A stretch of 64,000 nt of DNA from contig NW_027040752.1 in NCBI RefSeq assembly GCF_037179485.1, forward strand, positions 372,001 to 436,000, given 5' to 3'. The notes beneath the pieces are model-generated. The model searched no databases. It had not been told where the DNA came from and saw only the letters and a program-made list of their open reading frames with translations. The stretch comes from Ochlerotatus camptorhynchus (Eukaryota; Arthropoda; Insecta; Diptera; Culicidae). The position numbers and the translations under genes are program-made. Shown here one piece after another: positions 43,118-54,602 of this stretch (positions are counted from its first letter, which is position 1; every line of letters begins with the position of its first letter).

Positions 43118-45270
43118 AAAATACTTTACAGTATGGATATTTTCGGCTCAAAGACGAAGTGCAGTTGCCGAAAATTGGAATGCATTTTTCGTCTATTGAA
43201 GGGTATCTGACAGTTTTTTTTTAAACAGGACTGCCATCTTAGATTCCAAAATACCGTCGGACACCGATTTTGAGTCTCTACAAATCGTCCCCATTCAAAA
43301 TATACCCGTATTGTGGAGGTATTTAACATTACTATCCAGTTTATCTGCAACCAGAAGCTGCCATCTTGGAATTCAATATGGCATCGGAGAATAATTGCTA
43401 CTCCGTAGTTATCACCGCGAATCCCAAAATACCCACATTCATGGGTATTTAACAGTATTTTCAACTTTTCCTGTATCCTGTAGCTGCCATTTTGGATTTC
43501 AGGTCACTCATTTTCTATTTTGAGATGTAATTCTCTAGACGTCATTCCTTTTCTAAAAATACTCATATTGAAGGGTATTTAACTGTATTTATATCTTTTG
43601 CTGAAACCGGAAGCCGCCATCCTGGATTTCAAAATGGTGTCGGACATTGGTATTCGGCATCTACATGTCGTCTCAAAAAATCTATATTATTGGGTATTTG
43701 ACAGTTTTTCTAAAGTCAATGGCCGCCATCTTGCATTACAAAATGGCGTCGGACATAAATGGTAGTACATGTTTGGAAAATACCCATAATGAAGGGTATT
43801 TGGCAGTTTTTCCGAATCTGAGAGCCGCCATCTTGGATTTCAAAAATGGTATCGGACATCGATTTTTGACATCTACACGCGTCATGTACTGAAAATATCC
43901 ATATCGTAGAATTTGACAGCTTTTCAGAAAACAAAGGCCGCCATCTTGGATTCCAAAATGGCGTCAGACAATTTTCGGGATGTACAGGTCGACCCAGTTC
44001 CGAAAATATCCATATTATAGGGTATTTAACAGTTTTTCTGAAGTCACTTGCCACCATCTTGGATTCAAAACTGGCGTCAGACCTCGATTTTTTTGGGATG
44101 TACGCGTAGTACTGGTTCCGAAAATACACAAATTTGATAGTTTTTCTGGATTACAAAATAGTGTCAGATATATATTTTCGGGATGTACACGTCGAACCCG
44201 TTCCGTAAATACCCATATAGTAGAGTATATGACAGTTTATCAGAATCTGAGAGCCACCATGTTGGATTAAACAATGGCGTTGAACATTGATTTCGGTCTC
44301 TAGACGTCATCCCGATTCCGGAAATACCCATATTGAAGGGTATTTAGTAGTATTTCACACTTTTCTTAAATCAGTAGCCGCCATCTTTGATTTCAACATG
44401 GCGCTGGACAACATTTTCGGGTTTAAGACGTCATCTCGGTTCCGAAAATATCCATATTGAAGTGTATTTGGCAGTATTTCCCACTTTTTCTGAAACCGGA
44501 AGCCACCATCCTGGATTTCCAGATGACGCTGGACATCGGTTTTGGTCTCTAGACGTTATCCCGATTCCGAAAATATACACATTGAAGGGTATTTGGCAGT
44601 ATTTCCCACTTTTTCTGAAACCGGAAGCCGCCATCCTGGATTTCAAGATGGCACTGCATATCGATTTTTGGTCTCGAGACGTCATCCCGATTCCGAAAAT
44701 ATACATATTGACTTGTATTTGGCAGTATTTCCCACTTATTCTGAAATTGGAAGCCGCCATCTTGTATTTCAAGATGGCGCTGGATATCGATTTTTGGTCT
44801 CCAGGCGTCATCCCGATTTTGAATATATACATATTGAAGTGTATTTGGCAGTATTTCCCACTTTCTCTGAAATTGGAAGCCGCCATCTTGGATTTAAAGA
44901 TGGCGCTGGATATCTATTTTTGGTCTCGAAACGTAATCCCAAATCCAAAAATATACACATTGAAGTGTATTTGGCAGTATTTCCCACTTTTTGTGACATT
45001 GGAAGCCGCCATCTTGGATTTCATCCAAGATAGCGCTGGATATCGATTTTTGGTCTCTAGACGTCATCCTGATTCCATAAATATACATATTGAAGGGTAT
45101 TTGGCAGTATTTCCCTATTTTTCTGAAACTGGAAGCCGCCATCTTGTATTTCAAGATGGTGCTGGATGTCGATTTTTGATCTCGAGACGTCATCCCGATT
45201 CCCAAAATATACATATTGAAGGGTATTTGGCAGTATTTCCCACTTTTTCTGAAATAGGAAACACAAATAT
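43118..45270 (+). repeat. 126-bp satellite, right arm
   Basis: Units of 125, 126, 126, 126, 130 and 126 bases measured between GCAGTATTTCCCAC landmarks (44471, 44596, 44722, 44848, 44974, 45104, 45230). Older, more diverged units lie to the left (43118-44340). Each unit has GCCGCCATCTTGGATTTC, GGTCTCTAGACGTCATCCC and ATTGAAGGGTATTTGG. Because 126 is divisible by 3, frames stay open across units and produce spurious ORFs of up to 317 codons with a 42-residue period. Confidence 0.9.
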
Positions 45271-45791
45271 TGAAGGAAATTATTTCCGGCCTTTTTTGAA
45301 AATTGTCCTCCTTTTTAGAATGGATGGTTTCTTGTCGTGATCCTCCTTTTTAAATGACCTATAGTACTATGTCTCAAGGAACAGTATGAGTGACATATGA
45401 CTAGAATAGTTAGTCGCGACTTGATGGATTCTTGATTTTGTCGTGGTGATCTTGTCGTGCGACAAGAAATTGTTGTTTGACGAGAATTTTCCAGGATGAC
45501 CTTTTTTTAATGTATCTTGTCGTGCGTCAATGACAAACGCGACAATTCCCATATCTGCGCATTATAAAACAATTTAATGACTGATCATCAAAATTCGTCA
45601 ATCGAATAATATTGATAATGCTTTAACTTACAGTGTTAGTGAAACTACGGATAAGGATAGCAAAAATAAAATACATTCTGCAGTAGACTTGTTGAAAGGT
45701 TTAGTTCAACATCAACTTTTAAATAAACATAATAAAATCATTCCAATACTGCTCCCTATGATTCGCGCAGAGGTTCTAAGAAAAAACGGGC
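45271..45791. other. Right flank of satellite region
   Basis: CTTGTCGTG and GTCGCGAC words as in the left flank, then AT-rich DNA. No gene. Confidence 0.4.
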
Positions 45792-46250
45792 ATAGTTCTA
45801 GCGACGTTTTCATCACTACCTAAAGCCCCACGTTGCGAGAGCATTTCCAGTCGATGGTGTGTTATAATGTAGTTCTTCTTTACCCAACTATTGTGTTGCT
45901 CCTTTCGTTGCAGTTCTTCTTTACCCAACTATTGTGTTGCTCTTTTCGTCATGACCAACGTGATCATCTCAGAGAGAAAGCAGTAGGGTGGTTGTTGCGT
46001 GCTGTACCATCATCAGCATTGTTGACGGCTACTCCCGCCTTGAGTTGTTACATTCCATCAACAATGCTGATGATGGTACAGCACGCAACAACCACCCTAC
46101 TGCTTTCTCTCTGAGATGATCACGTTGGTCATGACGAAAGGAGCAACACAATAGTTGGGTAAAGAAGAACTGCATTATAACACACCAGCGACTGGAAATG
46201 CTCTCGCAACGTGGGGCTTTAGGTAGTGATGAAAACGTCGCTAGAACTAT
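45792..46250. repeat. Near-perfect palindrome with an internal 41-bp duplication in one arm
   Basis: Left arm 45792-46025 (234 bases) and right arm 46058-46250 (193 bases) around a 32-base loop. Outer ends ATAGTTCTAGCGACG and CGTCGCTAGAACTAT. The arms are almost identical except that the left one carries CTTCTTTACCCAACTATTGT twice, accounting for the 41-base difference. Confidence 0.9.
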
Positions 46251-46285
46251 TCCACAGCCGTAGTCAGTTTATGAGCAAAAAGAGG

Positions 46286-46366
46286 GACGCACATTTTTGC
46301 CTGTAGACTTGGAGACATACTTCAAGTCCCCGCGTACATCGTACGGGCTAGGCAAAAATGTGCGTC
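46286..46366. repeat. 81-bp hairpin
   Basis: GACGCACATTTTTGCCT pairs exactly with AGGCAAAAATGTGCGTC, with a partly paired loop (ACTTGGAG, CTTCAAGT). Confidence 0.8.
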
Positions 46367-46758
46367 TATCTTTAAAAACTGTCGCATTAATGGCCCTTCG
46401 CTCATTTTCAACTTCTATTCAATTTTCATACTGCCGTACTCTAACGGAACTATCCACCTACCCTCTTCTTAAGATCATTCTCTAGCTAATAAATCATCAC
46501 ACTAAAGCTTCATGTTAGCATTTCCAACCAACTCTGAAAATCGTTAACTTCGCGTATGAAGTAACATAAAAACACTTTGAATGTATTTGCTATGCTTAAT
46601 TTCAAAAGAACTGCACATGATTTAAATAAGGACAAATATTTGAGAGTTTGCCATCAGTTGAATTTTAAGTTTGTTCAGTTTATTGTGTCTGTGTATTGTG
46701 TGAAGTTGAAAATTGTCTTAGGGGTGGAGCGGTTTACCCTTCCCCCTTGTACGGCAAA

Positions 46759-48053
46759 ATGGACATTTTGTCGGAAGGCGACCATACTTTGCCACACGTT
46801 GGTAAGATGGGTCGAAAACGCACGTCATCTCAAAACAAAGATGATACGATCCCTGGTTCGTCGTCTCAATTTGGCGATGGACAGGCGCAGAAAAGCCCCC
46901 GATCGCGAGCCTACCCGGGAGACTCAACTGGCCCATGAGTTGTCTACTTTCAGCCCAAAACAAACCTTTGAATGTTATGCAAATCAGTAATGATCTGACA
47001 AAGCGGATCTCGGCCGTGACCGAAATCTCGAAGGTTAGGCACAATAAACTTCGTGCTGTAGTCTCCAACCTTAAGCAAGCTAACGAGATTGTTTCCTCCC
47101 AGCTCTTTACGCTCGAGTATAGAGTGTACATCCCAGCTCGTGATGTGGAGATCGAAGGTGTGGTCACCGAAGCGAGTCTGACCCTCGAGATCTTGGAGAA
47201 GGAAGCGGTTGGCCGTTGCAAGAACACCTTGCTTCCCCCGGTGAAGATACCGGATGTCCAAAAACTGGGCTCAGTATCTGTCAGCGAGGTTAAAAAGAGT
47301 TTTACCCCCACATACTCGTTTCGGGTGACCTTTTCTGGTTCAGTCCTTCCTCACTACATCGAGCTGGGAAAACTTCGACTACCTGTGCGTTTGTTCGTTC
47401 CCCGGGTTATGAACTGCCAAAACTGCAAACAGTTGGGACATACGGCCTCTCACTGTGGCAGCAAGGCACGCTGTTCCAAATGCGGAGAGAAGCACGAGGA
47501 TGGCACCTGCACCTGCACCTGCACCAAAATGCGTGTACTGTAAGGTAACTCCTCATGGTCTCTCGTCATGCCCGGCTTACAAACAATGCGGGGAGAAACT
47601 AGAACGCTCTCTTTAGGAGCGTTCTAGGCAGTCTTTTGCAGCAATGCTAAAGACAGCCACACCAGCGACCAACGACAAAAATCCCATTGCTGTTTTGTCT
47701 GATGACGAGTCTGACTCTGACTTGGCTGAGGTGGGAGTTTCTTTCTGTTTTCCGGAAGGTTTTGCATGGAAACGAAAACACATCCGTTTGCGGAAAGTTT
47801 ACAATCAAGAACCCCAAATCAGCTTGCCCTAATCAAGGAAACTTCTACTGGATTCCGCAGAACTGACTATACCCAGGATTTTTCACCTTTCCCGGGGACA
47901 TCCAAAACCCCTGATGTCCCACTTTTAAAAAGAGAAGCCCCTTCTTCATCTGGGTTGTTCTTATTTGATAATATTGTGGACGGGATATCTCCAAGTACCT
48001 TAATATTTCTGATCCTCTCAAAAGCATTGTTCTGGCTATGCTTCCTTCTGTGA
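46759..48053 (+). pseudogene. LINE A copy 3 ORF1 remnant
   Basis: ATG at 46759 (MDILSEGDHTLPHVGKMGRK). A TGA at about 46938 replaces Trp in the word GPWVVYFQPK known from copy 1 (GPWVVFFRPK). The frame then continues NKLRAVVSNLKQANEIV, YRVYIPARDVEIEGVVTEA, the zinc knuckles CQNCKQLGHTASHC and CSKCGEKHEDGTC, then a TGCACC expansion (CTCTCT peptide) and a shift near 47535. The C-terminal part lies at 47766-48053. Confidence 0.8.
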
Positions 48054-48715
48054 AGACCCTCTTGAAGCAATTGACATTGAAGTGGGCCCTCCTTGCAGCA
48101 ATCATTTCTTTCGATGGATAATTTTCCAAACGAGGTCGGTGATTTGATCACTGTTCTACAGTGGAATTGTCGAAGTCTCATTCCTAAATTAGATTCGTTT
48201 AACTTTTTAGTTCACAATAATGATTGTGATGCATTTTCTGTTTGTGAAACTTGGCTCTCTTCAGATATCGATCTTTCTTTTTATGATTTTAACATTATTC
48301 GACTGGATCGTGAGGATTCGCGTGGAGGAGGGGTACTTTTGGGGATCAAAAAGTGCCATTCCTTCTATAGAGTGAATCTTCCACAATTTCCAGGTATTGA
48401 AGTTGTCGCATGTCAGGCTATTGTTAAAGACAAGAGCCTTTGTATTGCTTCTGTGTATATTCCTCCCCGAGTTTCAATAAATCAAAAACATCTTTCAGAT
48501 ATCTGTTCAGTTCTTCCGACTCCACGGTTGATTATGGGAGATTTTAATTCACACGGTACAGGCTGGGCGGAACAGTATGATGACAACCGTTCTACTATGA
48601 TATATGACCTCTGTGATAACTTCAGTATGCCAATTCTTAATAATGGAGAAGTAACACGTTTGGCTGGACCATCCTCGAACGAAAGTAAATTAGACCCCAC
48701 ACTTTGCTCTAGCTC

Positions 48716-48911
48716 TTCCTTTATTTATCGTCAGTCTCTGTTCCGCAATCTAGTGCCAATTACCGACGGACATCGATTGCCATCCATTGACGGCAATCGA
48801 ATGTGCAGGAAGGCAGCTTCCACACCTGCGTAGGATATCGCACCCATTCATCAACACACATGGGCCGGGACCAACGGCTTTGCTTCCCTTCCGAAGGAAG
48901 ACGTGACCAGG
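48716..48911 (-). mobile_element. 196-bp retroelement tail inserted in LINE endonuclease
   Basis: Flanked by TTTGCTCTAGCTC (48703-48715) and TTTGCTCTAACTC (48912-48924), one mismatch in 13. On the minus strand it ends in GATAAATAAAGG and holds the hairpin CTTCCTTCGGAAGG followed by AGCCGTTGGTCCCGG. This looks like the 3' UTR end of a LINE or a SINE. Family not identified. Confidence 0.75.
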
Positions 48912-49806
48912 TTTGCTCTAACTCATTATCGTTGGATTGCACGTGGAATGGGATCCAGGATCCCCACGGTAGTGATCACTTGCCAATCAAAGTTTCAGTT
49001 GCCAGTGAGTTCAATCCGTCGGAACCCGTTATCGTCGCGTACGATCTTACCCATAATATCGATTGGACAAAGTTCAAGAATGTGATAGAAGATGCCCTCG
49101 TCGTCGGTAGAAGGGCTTCCACCGTTGGAGGAATATAACTTCCTCTCCAATCTGATCTTGGACAGCGCACTTCGAGCTCAAACTCGGCCGGTTCCTGGAA
49201 CGTCTTTCCGTAGGAAACCTCCTTCCCCTTGGTGGGACCAGCAATGCACTGAGGTTTATCGTAAAAAGTCCGACGCGTTTAAGCTTTTCCGGAAACGTGG
49301 AACACCCAAGCATTTCGAAGCGTACTCGGCTCTTGAACGCGAACTCAAGAGCCTCATCAAAGCCAAGAAACGCGGATACTGGAGACAATTCGTGGACGGA
49401 TTATCGCGCGAAACATCGATGGCTTTGGAACGCGGCGCGAAGGATGTGTAACCGGTCTTCGGACAACGAGAGCGAGGAGTACTCGGATCGTTGGATTCTC
49501 AAGTTCGCGCGAAAAGTATGTCCTGATTCCGTGCCGGCTAAGATGATTCCTCGCGAAACGACGAATTGGGTAGACGAGATCAGTCAGCCTTTTTCAATGC
49601 TGAAGCTCTCATTCGCGCTCCTTTCGTGTAGCAATTTGGCTCCGGGGGCTGACAGGATCAAGTTCAACTTGTTGAAGAACCTCCCAGACGTCGCTAAGAG
49701 GCGCATGTTCAACTTGTTTTGTCAGTTCCTGGAGCTCAATATTGTTCCGGATGATTGGAGGCGGGTGAGAGTTATAGCCATTCAAAAATCTGGAAAACCC
49801 GCGTCA

Positions 49807-49876
49807 TTTTTTTTGTTTTTTTTTTTCTTTATTTTTGTGATTTTTAGCCGTAGGCTAGTTCATCACATCAAAAAAA
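49807..49876 (-). mobile_element. 70-bp retroelement 3' tail with 13-bp target duplication
   Basis: The same tail as 25820-25879 (GCCGTAGGCTAGTTCATC; minus strand AATAAAG then A-run). Flanks AAAACCCGCGTCA at 49794-49806 and 49877-49889 are perfect. Inserted in the RT of LINE A copy 3. Confidence 0.85.
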
Positions 49877-50229
49877 AAAACCCGCGTCAGATCACAACTC
49901 GTATCGTCCCATCGCGTCCCATTGTTTGAGATGCACCACCTACTCTCAGATACTCTATTTGGTTTCCATAGAGGCAAGGGAACGAAGGACTGTCTCGCGT
50001 TGCTTTCCACAGAAATTCAGTTGGCTTTTGCTAAAAAAAAAGAGCAAATGGCTTCAAGCAATAAAAGGTGTGTTTTTTTTCTTTTGGTCTGTCACAATTT
50101 TAGAGATTTAATTTAAAAGTCGTACAATGGGTGGCAGGACGGCCAGGGGTGTGGTGCGGTGGAGGCAACACCAAAAACGTTTAAAAACTGGATCGATATG
50201 GTGGAGCGCAAATATGGTGGGGGGGGGGG

Positions 50230-50335
50230 GGCGGCCTTCATGTTTTTAGTGCTTCTAATAGCTGTTATCACCTCATCAGCCGATATTCTACTATCATCAT
50301 GCACAACTTGGGTTACAAAATGGTGAGTGACAATC
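50230..50335 (-). pseudogene. Small Jockey-like LINE RT fragment
   Basis: Minus strand gives HHFVTQVVHDDSRISADEV followed by ITAIRSTKNMKA, the words just before the RT core in Jockey-type LINEs. It ends at a G-run (about 50219-50231). Confidence 0.55.
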
Positions 50336-50339
50336 TGGA

Positions 50340-53300
50340 AGGAGTGATATACCTGGCTCCGGTCCTCACAAGTTCCAACCTCACGCCTCCACTAGTCATA
50401 TGATCACAAAAGACTGCCAGCTGAAACATGGACACAGCTGGTTGGCGTAGCCTGGGCAATGTTGTCAATCCGACAATAGCAGAGTGAGGAGGTGCGACGC
50501 AAACACTGGCGCGGTAACCATAGCACGGTGATAGAGGAAATGCTTCGCCAACCCGAGCGTCTGTTCACCATGGAGGTGCGGCTCAAACAGCGTCTGACTG
50601 GCATCCAGCGGCTGAATAAGAAATGCTCTTCCCCGGAAGCTACACCTAAGATGGCAGCCCCATCACGGCGGATAGGAGACCTTAGGCCAACCACCTACTG
50701 TCTCTGAAACCTTTACAATTGTTACAGAAACCAACAGAGAAAGACATCGAACTGATTTAACGGCAACGACTTTTAGCGCAAAACAACGGACACGAATTGG
50801 ATAAACTGGCACAACTCGCCAACGAGGCGCGACGCATGAAGCTAGAAATCCTGAGACTAAGTGAAGTTCGTTGGCCAAACTTTGGAGAACATAAACTGCC
50901 GTCGGGACAGGTACTACTATACTCTGGTATTAGAGGTGAAAACGCTCCCTGCCATCGTGGAGTTGGTCTCCTACTTAGCGTCCAGGCAAGTGCTGCGCTC
51001 ATCAAGTGGGAGCCTGTTAATGAGAGAATAATCGTTGCCAGATTTAGAACACGGGTTCGTAACCTTACCATAATCCAATGTTATGCGCCAACCGATGCTG
51101 CCGAAATACAGGACAAGGAGAATTTTTACAGTCAACTGAATGCCGTCGTGGATAAAGTTCCAAAGGGTGACATCAAGATCTACACTGGCGACTTCAATGC
51201 GAAGATCGGCTCCGACAACACGGACTATGAGCGTGTCATGGGACGCCATGGTCTCGGCGAAATGAGCGAGAACGGTGAGCTGTTTGCAGAATTTTGTGGC
51301 AATAACGACATGGTGATCGGGGGCTTGCTCTTCCCCCATCGGCCTGTGCACAAAGTCACGTGGGTTTCCCGTGATGGACATACCGAGAATCAGATCGACC
51401 ACATCTGCATCAGCCGAAAATGGAGACGGAGCCTTCTTGATGTCCGGAATAAACGCAGCGCCGACATCGCGTCTGATCACCACCTTCTAATCGGTGAAAT
51501 CCGCCTACGCATGGCGCGGATCCAGCGACGGGAGGAGAGACTCGGGCGGCGGTTCAACACACGCCGACTTGAAGATCCAGCGGTAAAAAGGTCTTTTGTT
51601 CATGAACTTGAGACTCGAGCTGCGGACGTTCCAGAAGGTGGCAGCGTAGAAGAACAATGGACGGCCATCAAGAATGCCTTTATAGAAACAAGTGAGAACA
51701 ACTTGGGTGAGCTGCGCACCCAGAGGAAATAGTGGATCACAGATGAAACCTGGTGGAAGATTGAGGAGCGCAAAAGCCGCGATAGAGCGGACGAGACCCA
51801 GAGGAGCCAAGAACGAAGCCCGTCAACGGTACTCGGCTCTAGAGAAGGAAGAAAAGCGCTCTTGCAGACGGGACAAGCGAGCGTGGGTGAACTCCCTGGC
51901 TGACGAAAGGGAGAAAGCCGCAAACACTGGCAATATACGCCTCCTCTACGATATCTCACGACGCCTGAGTGGAGCAAGGATGAACCCGATGATGCCAGTG
52001 AAGGACACAACTGGACAATTGCTTACCGACCCCACTGACCACCTGAAACGCTGGTTTGAGCACTTCGAACAACTTCTTCAAGTTTCGATGGCCAACCAGC
52101 CATCAACATCTCGGCATGATACACCTAGGGTGCGGCGCATCACTCGCCTCAATTCCGAGGCCCCATCACTGCAGGAGATTGAAGCAGCTATCCGAAGTAT
52201 GAAATCCAACAAGGCTCTAGGGGTCGATCGCATATCAGCAGAGATGCTCAAAGCTGACCCCATGCTATCCACACAAATGTTGCATCAACTATTCTGTAAT
52301 ATCTGGGACACCGCGACTTTTCCGGCCGACTGGATGCAGGGCATCTTAGTGAAGGTCCCAAAGAAGGGGGATCTAACTGTGTGCGACAATTGGCGAGGCA
52401 TCATGTTACTGTGTATTGTTCTCAAAGTTCTGTGCAAAGTTATTCTGCATCGGATACAGGAGAAGATCGACGCGACTCTCCGACGGCAGCAGGCAGGATT
52501 CCGTGTCGGAAGATCTTGTGTGGACCATATTGTCACGCTCCGCATCATCCTGGAGCAGGTCAATGAATTCCAAGAGTCCCTTTATTTGGTATTCATTGAC
52601 TACGAAAAAGCTTTCGACCGTCTCAATCACGAGAATCTGTGGGGCACCCTGAGACGCAAGGGAGTCCCGGATACAATCGTCAACCTCATCGAAGCGCAGT
52701 ATGAGGCTTTCACGTGCAGAGTTCTGCATAACGGAGCCTTGTCCGACCCTATCCGGGTAGTTGCTGGTGTGAGACAAGGATGTATACTATCACCGCTACT
52801 GTTTCTCATCGTAATCGACGAGATCATGGTAGGTGCAATTGACCGTGTACCGAACCGTGGGCTGCTTTGGCAGCCTATCACCATGGTGCATCTCAACGAC
52901 TTCGATTTGGCTGATGATGTTGCTCTACTAGCACAACGGCGCTTTGATATGCAGAGTAAGCTCAATGACCTAGCCGAACGCTCCTCTGCGGCGGGTCTCA
53001 CCATCAACGTCAACAAGACCAAATCGTTGGATATCAACACGGGCAACCCTTCCAACTTTACGGTAGCGGGGCAAGCAGTGGAGAAGGTCGAAAGTTTCCA
53101 ATATCTTGGCAGCCAAATAGCGTCGGATGGCGGGACCAAGAGCGACATAGGTGCACGAATCAAGAAGGCTAGGGCTGCCTTTGCGAGTTTATGAAACGTA
53201 TGGAGATCCAACCAGATAAGTCAACGCACCAAAATCCGAATTTTCAACTCAAACGTGAAATCTGTGTTGTTATACGCCAGCGAGACGTGGTGTGTATCAG

Positions 53301-53699
53301 TGGAGAACACTCAAAAGCCTCAGGTCTTCATCAACCGATGCCTGCGGTATATAATTCGTGCCTGGTGGCCTCACAACTAGATCTCGAATGTCGAGCTCCA
53401 TCGTCGATGTCATCAGAAGCCGATAGCAACAGAAATTCGAGAGCGAAAGTGGAGGTGGGTCGGCCACACACTTCGACGGGGCGGAATCGAAATCTGCAAG
53501 CAAGCGCTGGATTGGAATCCGGCAGGACATCGCAGCAGAGGCAGACCCAGTGGCTCATGGCGGCGGAGCCTCAATAAGGAAATTAAGCAAGTCGATAGGA
53601 ATCTGACCTGGGCCCAGGTCAAGGCAAATGCGAGCAGCCGCCCAGGATGAAAGTCTTTCACGTTGGCCCTTTGCACCGCTGGTGGTGCACAGGACCCTT
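50340..53699 (+). mobile_element. RTE-clade-like LINE, defective
   Basis: Endonuclease, RT and a characteristic C-terminal region in one + strand unit. The final C-terminal word LALCTAGGAQDP ends at a TAA at 53697-53699. The clade is judged from EVRWPNFGEHKLPSGQ and YLGSQIASDGGTKSDIGARI words. The N-terminal part near 50450-50790 is decayed. Confidence 0.8.
50797..53699 (+). pseudogene. RTE-like endonuclease/reverse transcriptase remnant
   Basis: AP endonuclease about 50797-51540: ILRLSEVRWPNFGEHK, IQCYAPTDAAEIQDKE, YTGDFNAKIGSDN, ENQIDHICISRKW, SDHHLLIGEI. RT 52190-53180: NKALGVDRISAEMLK, DNWRGIMLLCIVLKVLCKV, FIDYEKAFDRLNHENLW, AGVRQGCILSPLLF, active site DLADDVALLAQ, TINVNKTKSL, YLGSQIASDGGTK. 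C-terminal region IRIFNSNVKSVLLYASETW and RKWRWVGHTLRRGG. Stops: TAG at about 51730, TGA at about 53194, TGA at about 53645; shifts near 51740. Confidence 0.8.
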
Positions 53700-54420
53700 A
53701 AGATCATGCACAACTACGGGGGTGTCAGAGACTCTAGACATTGCCTCCAGTATGGCAGGCCCATGGGGGCTCACCATGGTTTGACCAGAATTATGTGAAA
53801 TCACAAAATGTTGGTCAAGAGAATTGGCCTTTTCAACTGGGGTTATGAGCAGGGATGGGTCCAAGTTCTGGTCAACAGAGGAAAGTGAAGGGATCGGTGG
53901 GGCAGCCCAGAACGCTGGAACTGCCTAAGAATTGTGTTACGGAGCCTGATAAGATCTTTGGTTGGGCTGTCAAGGTTCAGAGTATGACTCACCTGTCTGG
54001 ATGCTGGTACGTGTTGCTCCCTGGCACGGGATATCGCCTCTTCGATGGTTTGCAGACACTGATCGACTTCTTCCAACAACTCCGGTAGGACGTCGTAATC
54101 GATTGCTGTGTCCACACAGCGCTGATACTGCTGCCAGTTGACACGATGGTAATTTTGCCGGGAAACTTGAAACCTATTGGCCGAGGAACCTACTTCGGCC
54201 ACCACCGGATAGTGGTCCGAGTTCAGTTCCTGATCGGCGATAGGTTGAGAGATGTTATCGCCAATGTTTCTGATGAAGATGTTGATGGTGGCATGAGCTC
54301 CGGAGTGGGGAGTGTCTGGACACAGGATGTTGTAGTGGGCTTCCTACACATCGTTGAGACCTCTATTAAGGATCGGGGACCTTTGTATAGAAGTATCGGT
54401 TTTGAATGTAGGTAGCCAAT
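53700..54420 (-). pseudogene. Jockey-like LINE fragment (endonuclease end and linker)
   Basis: Minus strand words SDHYPVVAEVGSSANRFQ, NYHRVNWQQYQRCVDTAID, DQCLQTIEEAISRAREQHVP and TKDLIRLRNTILRQFQRSG align in order with the intact Jockey ORF2 at 13161-15812 (DYHRVNWVQFRRVVDRHID, LLIRLRNVRRRQFQRTG). PVEKANSLDQHF follows in another frame. RT is absent. Confidence 0.75.
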
Positions 54421-54573
54421 TATCAGCCCATCGATGGTGATCGCATCACGTGATTTACGCGCCTTCGGTTTCTTCTCACTTCGTGTGCGTCGAGCAGTAG
54501 GTGGTAATCTTCGCTGTAGCCATGTTCGAGCAGTGGAGCCACCTGATTCCCTGTGCTAGCTAGATTTTTCTAT

Positions 54574-54602
54574 CCCTAACCCTAACCCTAACCCTAACCC
54601 TA
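54574..54602 (+). repeat. (CCCTAA)n tract, about 5 units
   Basis: Perfect CCCTAA units over 29 bases. This is the telomere motif of most animals but not of flies and mosquitoes, which use other telomere ends. It sits in ordinary interspersed repeats. Confidence 0.9.

Larger units (their letters stand above)
46600..50066 (+). mobile_element. LINE family A, copy 3, 3'-incomplete and interrupted
   Basis: Contains the 5' region, ORF1, endonuclease and the start of RT, in the same order as copy 1 but clearly diverged, so it is a related subfamily. It carries two small insertions with target duplications (48716-48911 and 49807-49876) and breaks off in RT at about 50066. Confidence 0.85.
48114..50066 (+). 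pseudogene. LINE A copy 3 ORF2 remnant (endonuclease, RT start)
   Basis: ATG at 48114 (MDNFPNEVGDLITVLQWNC). Endonuclease words SVCETWLSSDIDL, RLDREDSRGGGVLLGIKKC, LIMGDFNSHGTGW and GSDHLPIKVS (after the 196-bp insertion). The linker YRKKSDAFKLFRKRGTPKHF and RT start RIKFNLLKNLPDVAKRR, IQKSGKPAS and LFGFHRGKGTKDCLALLS follow. Broken by the insertions, shifts near 49120 and 49440, and loss of the rest. Confidence 0.8.

Noticed and set aside
44387..45340. 317-codon + strand ORF
   Set aside because: Lies entirely in the 126-bp satellite, starts at a non-ATG codon, and is open only because the period is a multiple of three.
54574..54602. True telomere or telomere-adjacent end
   Set aside because: Only about five units, with ordinary interspersed repeats on both sides.
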